Of a stretch of DNA of 35,549 nucleotides, positions 28,922 to 35,549 are shown one piece after another; positions within the stretch are counted from its first letter, which is position 1, and each line of letters begins with the position of its first letter. The notes below the pieces were generated by a model. That model was not told where the DNA came from. It searched no databases and saw only the letters and a list, made by a program, of their open reading frames with translations. Position numbers and translations under genes: made by a program. The DNA is from Thiobacillaceae bacterium. GTDB taxonomy: Bacteria; Pseudomonadota; Gammaproteobacteria; Burkholderiales; Thiobacillaceae. The stretch is taken from assembly GCA_025458005.1 (NCBI GenBank), contig JALOTG010000003.1, positions 1-35,549 of the forward strand, written 5' to 3'.

Positions 28922-30681
28922 CGCGCGCGGCGAAAACGAGCCGGCATGCCAATCGTCATGCCAATCCCCTGCTGCGGCTGGACCTGCAGCGCTGGCGGAT
29001 GCGGCTGGTGATGACCCTGATCTTCGGCGGCTTCGCCGCGCTCACCGTGCGCGCGGCCTACCTGCAGGCCTGGCAGACCGATTTCCTGAGCGACCAGGGC
29101 GACAAGCGCATGAACCGCGTCATCCCCATCCCCGCCCATCGCGGCATGGTGCTGGATCGTCGCGGCGAGCCCCTGGCCATCAGCACCCCGGTGGAGTCCC
29201 TCTGGGTCAACCCGCGCGAGGCCCGGCCGGACGCAGTCCAGGTCCAGTCCCTGGCTGGCCTGCTGCAGACCGATCCGGACCCGCTGGCCCGGCTGTTCGC
29301 CGACGACGCGCGCACCTTCGTCTACCTGAAGCGGCAGATGCCGCCCGACGTGGCCCGGAGCTGCCTGGCCCTCGGCATCAAGGGGCTGTACGCCATCCCG
29401 GAGTTTCGCCGCTACTACCCGGCCGGCGAGGTGATGGCCCAGGTCGTGGGGCTCACCAACATCGAGGACGCCGGCCTGGAGGGCCTGGAATTCGCCTACA
29501 ACACCTGGCTGGCCGGCGAGGCCGGCATGAAGCGCGTGATACGCGACCGCAAGGGCAACGTGGTGGAGGAACTGGACCTGCTGCGGCTGCCCAAGCCCGG
29601 CAACGATCTCTACCTGTCCTTCAACCTGCAGATCCAGTATCTGGCCTACCGGGAGCTGTCCGAGGCGGTACGCGAGAATCGCGCGCGGGCCGGTTCGGTG
29701 GTGGTGCTGGATGCCCGCACCGGCGAGATCCTGGCGCTGGCCAATCTGCCTTCCTACAACCCCAACAACCGGGCCACCCTGTCCGCCGAGCGCGCCCGCA
29801 ACCGGGCCGCCACCGACGCCTTCGAGCCCGGTTCGACCATGAAGCCGTTCCTGATGGCCGCCGCCCTGGACGCCGGCGTGGTGACCCCGGAGACGCGCAT
29901 CGATACCGGGCCGGGCTATTACTACATCGGCGACAAGCGCATCACCGACGTGCACCCCAAGGGGGTGCTGACGGCGGCCGAGTCCATACAGGTGTCCAGC
30001 AACGTGGTCGCCGCCCGCATCGCCATGGACCTCAAGGCCGAGGACTACTGGCGCCTGCTCACCCACGCCGGCTTCGGCAAGCCGCCCGGCGCCGGCCTGC
30101 CCGGCGAGGCGGGCGGACGCCTGCGCCCCTACAACACCTGGCGCCCGATCGAGAAGGCCACCATGTCCTTCGGCCACGGCCTGTCGGTCAGTCTGCTGCA
30201 GCTGGCGCGCGCCTACGCCGCCTTCGCCAACGACGGCGTGATGCCGCCGCTGACCGTGCTCAAGCGGCGCGAGGCGGTCATCGGCCAGCGGGTGATGTCC
30301 GAGAAGGCCGCGCGGCAGGTGCGCGAAATGCTGGAGATGGTCACCCAGAACGAGGGCACCGCGCCCCAAGCCAGGGTCATGGGCTACCGCGTCGCCGGCA
30401 AGACCGGCACCGCCCACAAGCTGGTGGGCGGCGCCTACGCGCCGAACAAGTACATTGCCTCCTTCGTCGGCATGGCGCCGGCTTCCAACCCCCGTCTGGT
30501 GGTGGCGGTGATGATCGACGAACCGTCCGAGAAGCGCTACTACGGCGGGCTGGTGGCCGGACCGGTGTTCTCCCGCGTGATGGGCGGCGCCCTGCGGCTG
30601 ATGGCCCTGCCGCCGGATGCCCCCATGGATGCCGAAACCGCGCCCAACAGCGCGGCGCCGGTGATCGGCGAGGCGGCATGA
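28918..30681 (+). CDS. ftsI: Peptidoglycan transpeptidase FtsI (PBP3)
   Basis: FEPGSTMKPF (SxxK), SSN, KTGTAHK motifs; ATGA overlap with ftsL; ORF-track start (28780) trimmed. Confidence 0.96.
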   Translation: MTRAAKTSRHANRHANPLLRLDLQRWRMRLVMTLIFGGFAALTVRAAYLQAWQTDFLSDQGDKRMNRVIPIPAHRGMVLDRRGEPLAISTPVESLWVNPREARPDAVQVQSLAGLLQTDPDPLARLFADDARTFVYLKRQMPPDVARSCLALGIKGLYAIPEFRRYYPAGEVMAQVVGLTNIEDAGLEGLEFAYNTWLAGEAGMKRVIRDRKGNVVEELDLLRLPKPGNDLYLSFNLQIQYLAYRELSEAVRENRARAGSVVVLDARTGEILALANLPSYNPNNRATLSAERARNRAATDAFEPGSTMKPFLMAAALDAGVVTPETRIDTGPGYYYIGDKRITDVHPKGVLTAAESIQVSSNVVAARIAMDLKAEDYWRLLTHAGFGKPPGAGLPGEAGGRLRPYNTWRPIEKATMSFGHGLSVSLLQLARAYAAFANDGVMPPLTVLKRREAVIGQRVMSEKAARQVREMLEMVTQNEGTAPQARVMGYRVAGKTGTAHKLVGGAYAPNKYIASFVGMAPASNPRLVVAVMIDEPSEKRYYGGLVAGPVFSRVMGGALRLMALPPDAPMDAETAPNSAAPVIGEAA

Positions 30682-32144
30682 GCGCGGACCTCGCCTCCCT
30701 GCTCGCCCGGATCCGGGCCGCGAGCCCCGCCGGCGCGGCGATGACCGCCGACAGCCGGCGCGTCGCTCCCGGCGACGTGTTCCTCGCCTTCCCCGGCGAT
30801 ATCCACGATGGCCGCCACTACATCCCCCAGGCCATCGCCGCCGGGGCGAGCATCGTGCTCTGGGAGGCGCAAGGCCACGCCTGGCCGGCGGACCGGGCAG
30901 TGGCCAACCTGCCCTTGCCCGGCCTGCGCGGACTGGCCCCGCAACTGGCGGCGGCCTGGTATGGCGAGCCGTCCCGGCAGCTGTGGATGATCGGCGTCAC
31001 CGGCACCAACGGCAAGACCTCCATCAGCCACTGGTTGGCCCACGCCCTGACCGAGGCCGGACAGCGCACCGCCATCCTGGGCACCCTGGGCAACGGCTTT
31101 CCGGGCGCACTGGACCCCGCCAGCCACACCACCCCGGACTGCGTCACCCTGCAGTCCCTGCTCGCCCGCTACCGGCGCGAACAGGCCTGGGGCGCGGCGA
31201 TGGAGGTGTCCTCGCACGGCCTCGACCAAGGCCGCGTGGCGGGTACCCATTTCGACGTCGCCGTGCTCACCAACCTGTCCCGCGACCACCTCGATTATCA
31301 CGGCGACATGGCCTGCTACGCCCAGGCCAAGGCCAAGCTGTTCGGCTGGCCGGGCCTGAAGTGGGCGGTACTGAACGTGGACGACGAGTTCGGCCAGTCC
31401 CTGCATGCCCGCTTGCGGGGCAGCGACGTGCGCTGCCTGACCTACGGTTTCGGGGCCGGCGACGTGATCGGCAGCGGCCTCCGGCTGTCCGCCCAGGGAC
31501 TGCGCATGGCGGTGGCCACGCCCTGGGGGGCGAGCGAGATCGAGAGCCCCTTGCTGGGCGAATTCAATGCCTACAACCTCCTGGCGACCCTGGCCACCCT
31601 GCTGGCCAGCGGCCTGCCTCTGCCGGAGGCGGCCGACCTGGCCGGCCGGGCCAGGCCCGTCGCCGGCCGCATGCAGACCGTCGCCGGTGGACCGCGCGAC
31701 CCCACCGTGGTGGTGGACTACGCCCACACCCCGGACGCCCTGGAGAAGACCCTGCTGGCCCTCAGGACCCTCACCCGCGGCCGACTCTGGTGCGTGTTCG
31801 GCGCCGGCGGCGGGCGCGACCACGGCAAGCGGCCGTTGATGGGCGGCATTGCCGCCGCCCTCGCCGACCACGTCATCGTTACCAGCGATAACCCGCGCAA
31901 CGAGGACCCCGCCCAGATCATCGCCGAGATCCTGGCCGGCATGCCGCCCGGCCAGAACGCCATCGCCGACCGCGCCGAGGCCATCCGCGCCGCCATCCGC
32001 GAGGCCCGCGCGGAGGACGTGGTGTTGGTCGCCGGCAAGGGGCACGAGGACTACCAGGAGGCGCACGGCGTGCGCCAGTATTTCTCGGACAGCGCCGTGG
32101 CCGAGGCGGCCCTGCTGGAAAGGAGCGGCCATGCGCCTGAGTGA
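30678..32144 (+). CDS. murE: UDP-MurNAc-tripeptide synthetase
   Basis: GVTGTNGKTSISHWLAHAL, DNPRNEDP motif. Confidence 0.96.
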   Translation: MSADLASLLARIRAASPAGAAMTADSRRVAPGDVFLAFPGDIHDGRHYIPQAIAAGASIVLWEAQGHAWPADRAVANLPLPGLRGLAPQLAAAWYGEPSRQLWMIGVTGTNGKTSISHWLAHALTEAGQRTAILGTLGNGFPGALDPASHTTPDCVTLQSLLARYRREQAWGAAMEVSSHGLDQGRVAGTHFDVAVLTNLSRDHLDYHGDMACYAQAKAKLFGWPGLKWAVLNVDDEFGQSLHARLRGSDVRCLTYGFGAGDVIGSGLRLSAQGLRMAVATPWGASEIESPLLGEFNAYNLLATLATLLASGLPLPEAADLAGRARPVAGRMQTVAGGPRDPTVVVDYAHTPDALEKTLLALRTLTRGRLWCVFGAGGGRDHGKRPLMGGIAAALADHVIVTSDNPRNEDPAQIIAEILAGMPPGQNAIADRAEAIRAAIREARAEDVVLVAGKGHEDYQEAHGVRQYFSDSAVAEAALLERSGHAPE

Positions 32145-33489
32145 CGCCGCCCAGGCCCTGAATGCCGTCATGGTCGGCGCGGACGTGGACTTCACCGCCG
32201 TTTCCACCGACAGCCGCCGCCTGCCGCCGGGCTGCCTGTTCATCGCCCTGCGCGGCCCGCGCTTCGACGGCCACGCCTACGCCGCCGCCGCCCTGGACCA
32301 GGGCGCGGCGGCGGTGATGGTGGAGGCGTCCTCCACCTCACCCCTCGCCCCTCACCCCTCACTGCGAGTCGCGGACACGCGACTCGCGCTCGGCCGGCTC
32401 GCCGCCTGGCACCGCCAGCGGATGCCCGCCCGGCTGATCGCCATCACCGGCAGCAACGGCAAGACCACGGTCAAGGAGATGACCGCCGCCATCCTGCGCG
32501 CCCACGCCGGGGAGGATGTCGTGCTGGCCACCGAGGGCAACCTGAACAACGACATCGGCATGCCGCTGACCCTGCTGCGCCTCGCTCCCCAGCACCGTTA
32601 CGCGGTGATCGAGATGGGCATGAACCACGCCGGCGAGATCGACTACATGACCCGCCTGGCCCAGCCCGACGTGGCCCTGGTGAACAACGCCCAGCGCGCC
32701 CACCTGGAAGGCCTCGCCACGGTGGAGGCGATCGCCCGCGCCAAGGGGGAGATCTACGCCGGGCTCAAGCCCGACGGCATCGCCCTGATCAACGCCGACG
32801 ATCCCCACGCCGACCTGTGGCGGGGACTCAACGCGCGGCACCGGGTGCTGACCTTCGGCCTGGACGCGGCGGACATCCGCGCCGAGCATCGCCTGTCGGA
32901 ACTGGGCGCCGAACTGGCCCTGCAGACTCCCGCCGGGGAGACCGCCATCCAGCTGCGGGTCCCCGGCCTGCACAACGTGCGCAACGCGGTCGCCGCCGCG
33001 GCCGTCGCCCATGCCCTGGGCCTCCCGCTGGAGGCGGTGGCGCGCGGCCTGGCGACCTACGCCGGGGTGAAGGGGCGCCTGCAGAGCCACCCCTGCATCC
33101 TGGGCGCCCGCCTGATCGACGACACCTACAACGCCAACCCGGACTCGGTGAGCGCCGCCATCCAGGTCCTCGGCAGCCAGCCCGGCACCCGCATCCTGGT
33201 GCTCGGCGACATGGGCGAACTGGGTCCCGGCGCGGCGGACCTGCACCGGGAGATCGGCGCGCGCGCGCGCTCGGCCGGTATCCACCGCCTGCTCGCCCTG
33301 GGCGAACTGTCCGCCCACGCGGTCGAGGGCTTCGGACCGGGCGGCATGCACTTCGAGCGCATCGAGGAGCTGCTGGCGGAGATCGAGGTCGCCCTGGGAG
33401 CGGAGGTGACGGTGCTGGTGAAGGGCTCCCGCTTCATGCGCATGGAACGCATCGTCGAAAGCTTCAAGGAGGCCCAGGTATGCTCCTGA
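32131..33489 (+). CDS. murF: UDP-MurNAc-tripeptide:D-Ala-D-Ala ligase
   Basis: [32 protein letters not shown] 32131 overlaps murE 3' end. Confidence 0.96.
   Translation: MRLSDAAQALNAVMVGADVDFTAVSTDSRRLPPGCLFIALRGPRFDGHAYAAAALDQGAAAVMVEASSTSPLAPHPSLRVADTRLALGRLAAWHRQRMPARLIAITGSNGKTTVKEMTAAILRAHAGEDVVLATEGNLNNDIGMPLTLLRLAPQHRYAVIEMGMNHAGEIDYMTRLAQPDVALVNNAQRAHLEGLATVEAIARAKGEIYAGLKPDGIALINADDPHADLWRGLNARHRVLTFGLDAADIRAEHRLSELGAELALQTPAGETAIQLRVPGLHNVRNAVAAAAVAHALGLPLEAVARGLATYAGVKGRLQSHPCILGARLIDDTYNANPDSVSAAIQVLGSQPGTRILVLGDMGELGPGAADLHREIGARARSAGIHRLLALGELSAHAVEGFGPGGMHFERIEELLAEIEVALGAEVTVLVKGSRFMRMERIVESFKEAQVCS
32336..32363. repeat. Four tandem 7-bp units within murF
   Basis: CCTCACC CCTCGCC CCTCACC CCTCACT. 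Confidence 0.85.
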
Positions 33490-34565
33490 TGCTCGCCCAG
33501 TGGCTGGGCCACGACATCCGCGCCTTCAACGTCTTCCAGTACATCACCCTGCGCGCGGTGCTGGCGGCCCTCACCGCGCTGGTGATCTCCTTCGTCGTCG
33601 GCCCCTGGATGATCCGCAAGCTCACCGCCCTCAAGGTCGGCCAGCCGGTGCGCGACGACGGCCCGCAGACCCACCTGGTGAAGGCCGGCACGCCGACCAT
33701 GGGCGGCGCCCTGATCCTCGCCGCCATCATCGCCACCACCCTGCTGTGGGCGGACCTGACCAACCGCTACGTGTGGATCTCGCTGCTCACCCTGGTGGGT
33801 TTCGGCGCCATCGGCTGGGTGGACGACTGGCGCAAGGTGGTGGAGAAGAACCCCAAGGGCCTGGCCTCGCGCTGGAAGTACTTCTGGCAGTCGGTCATCG
33901 CCATCCTCATCGCCGCCTGGCTGGCCTGGTCGGCCCACCTGCCGGCCCAGACCGAGCTGATCGTGCCCTTCTTCAAGCAGATCGTCATGCCCCTGGGGGC
34001 GCTGGGCTTCGTGGTGCTGGCCTATTTCGTCATCGTCGGCAGCAGCAACGCCGTGAACCTCACCGACGGCGCGGACGGCCTGGCCATCCTGCCCACCGTC
34101 ATGGTGGCGGGGGCGCTGGCCATCTTCGCCTACGTGGCCGGCCACGCGGTCTTTTCCAAGTACCTGGGCCTGCCGCACATCCCCGGCGCCGGCGAGCTGG
34201 TGGTGTTCTGCGCCGCCATGGTGGGGGCGGGACTCGCCTTTCTCTGGTTCAACGCCTACCCGGCCGAGGTGTTCATGGGCGACGTCGGCGCCCTGGCCCT
34301 GGGCGCCGCCCTGGGCGTGGTGGCGGTGATCACGCGGCAGGAGATCGTGCTGTTCATCATGGGCGGCGTGTTCGTCGCCGAGGCCATCTCGGTGATGGTC
34401 CAGGTCGGCTCCTACAAGCTGCGCGGCAAGCGGGTCTTCCTCATGGCGCCCATCCATCACCACTTCGAGAAGAAGGGCTGGAAGGAAACCCAGGTGGTGG
34501 TCCGCTTCTGGATCATCAGCATGATGCTGGTGCTCATCGGCCTGGCGTCCCTGAAGCTGAGGTGA
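33480..34565 (+). CDS. mraY: Phospho-MurNAc-pentapeptide transferase
   Basis: [67 protein letters not shown]. Confidence 0.97.
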   Translation: MLLMLAQWLGHDIRAFNVFQYITLRAVLAALTALVISFVVGPWMIRKLTALKVGQPVRDDGPQTHLVKAGTPTMGGALILAAIIATTLLWADLTNRYVWISLLTLVGFGAIGWVDDWRKVVEKNPKGLASRWKYFWQSVIAILIAAWLAWSAHLPAQTELIVPFFKQIVMPLGALGFVVLAYFVIVGSSNAVNLTDGADGLAILPTVMVAGALAIFAYVAGHAVFSKYLGLPHIPGAGELVVFCAAMVGAGLAFLWFNAYPAEVFMGDVGALALGAALGVVAVITRQEIVLFIMGGVFVAEAISVMVQVGSYKLRGKRVFLMAPIHHHFEKKGWKETQVVVRFWIISMMLVLIGLASLKLR

Positions 34566-35549
34566 TGATGATCGACGGCGCACTGGACTATTCCGGCATC
34601 CGGGCCCTGGTGGTGGGGCTGGGCGACACCGGCCTGTCCTGCGTGCGCTGGCTGTTGCGGCACGGCGCCCAGGTGCGCGCCGCCGACACCCGCGCCACCA
34701 CGCCCCACAGCGACCGGCTGCGCGCCGAGCATCCCGAGCTGGCCATGAGCCTGGGCAGCCTGGACGAGGCCGATTTCCGCTGGGCCGACCTGATCGTGGC
34801 CAGCCCCGGCGTGCCGATCGCCACGCCGCAGATCGCCGCCGCCGCCCGCGCCGGCAAGGATGTGGTGGGCGACGTCGAACTGTTCGCCCGCGCGCTGCCG
34901 CGCATCAATACGGATGCCGCGGTGCTGGCCATCACCGGCTCCAACGGCAAGAGCACCGTCACCGCCCTCACCGGTCACCTGTGCGCCAGCGCCGGCCAGT
35001 CCACCGTCACCGCCGGCAACATCGGCCTGCCCGTCCTGGACGCCCTGTCGGAGCGCATGGAGCGGGGGCAGATGCCGGCGATCTGGGTCCTGGAGCTGTC
35101 CAGCTTCCAGCTGGAGACCACCGTCGGCCTGAATCCCAGGGCCGCCACGGTGTTGAACCTCTCCCAGGACCATCTGGACCGCTACGCCGGCATGGAGGAC
35201 TACGCCGCCGCCAAGGCGCGCATCTTCGCCGGCGACGGGATTCAGGTGCTGAACCGGGACGACCCGCTGGTGATGAAGATGACCCAGCCCGGCCGCGCCC
35301 TGTGGACCTTTGGCCTGAACACGGGCCTGCATCCGGGGGAGTGGGGGCTGACCGACCGCGGCCACGAGAAGTGGCTGGCGGAGGGCCTGGAGCCCCTGCT
35401 GCCGGTGGACCACCTGCCCATCGCCGGCCTGCACAACGCGGCCAACGCCCTGGCCAGCCTGGCCCTGTGCCGGGCCCTGGACCTGCCCTATCCCCTCCTG
35501 CTGGAGGGCCTGGCCACCTTCCGCGGCCTGCCGCACCGGGTGGCGCGGG
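34565..35549 (+). CDS. murD: UDP-MurNAc-L-alanine:D-glutamate ligase, 3' truncated by window
   Basis: ALVVGLGDTGLSCVRWLLRHGAQVRAADTR, ITGSNGKSTVTALTGHL; overlaps mraY stop by 1 nt and runs off the window end (absent from ORF track for that reason). Confidence 0.95.
   Translation, partial: MMIDGALDYSGIRALVVGLGDTGLSCVRWLLRHGAQVRAADTRATTPHSDRLRAEHPELAMSLGSLDEADFRWADLIVASPGVPIATPQIAAAARAGKDVVGDVELFARALPRINTDAAVLAITGSNGKSTVTALTGHLCASAGQSTVTAGNIGLPVLDALSERMERGQMPAIWVLELSSFQLETTVGLNPRAATVLNLSQDHLDRYAGMEDYAAAKARIFAGDGIQVLNRDDPLVMKMTQPGRALWTFGLNTGLHPGEWGLTDRGHEKWLAEGLEPLLPVDHLPIAGLHNAANALASLALCRALDLPYPLLLEGLATFRGLPHRVAR

Noticed and set aside
28450-30417. 655-aa minus-strand ORF
   Set aside because: Antisense of ftsL/ftsI.

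Overview
The window is a 35.5-kb GC-rich chromosomal segment that looks betaproteobacterial (inferred from gene content and order, not tested). Most of it is housekeeping. It contains two small c-type cytochromes, an HMA/CDF cation transporter, a DUF255 thioredoxin-like protein and an AGCS Na+/amino-acid symporter. The zapB-zapA-6S RNA-fau block follows, then gluQRS, a fused sat-cysC with a DHH phosphoesterase, aroK, a DUF721/DciA-like gene divergent from secA, pyrC, a pilU-like ATPase and RNase P RNA. The 3' end is the start of the division/cell-wall cluster (mraZ-rsmH-ftsL-ftsI-murE-murF-mraY-murD, murD truncated). Two parts are not housekeeping. (1) A secreted, cysteine-free, methionine-rich protein at 6417-7094 is built from degenerate 12-13 aa [DNS]P-x-x-Y repeats that pair into 25-aa (75-bp) units; I recognise no family for it. 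(2) A translationally coupled operon of VanZ-like, YD-repeat beta-propeller-like and 1102-aa exo-lyase-like (YetA/RGLX-type) genes converges on a parallel beta-helix gene fused by overlap to aroK, suggesting an uncharacterised surface-glycan locus. Smaller signals include a perfect 27-bp tandem duplication in a cytochrome signal peptide, a 13-bp Fur-like element shared by two intergenic regions, a heptameric CCTCACC repeat family that enters murF in frame, five 10-bp-phased MraZ-type boxes, a probable leaderless zapB transcript and a hairpin holding two convergent stop codons. No CRISPR array, tRNA, transposase or prophage gene was found. All family assignments are from reading the translated sequence; no search was run.
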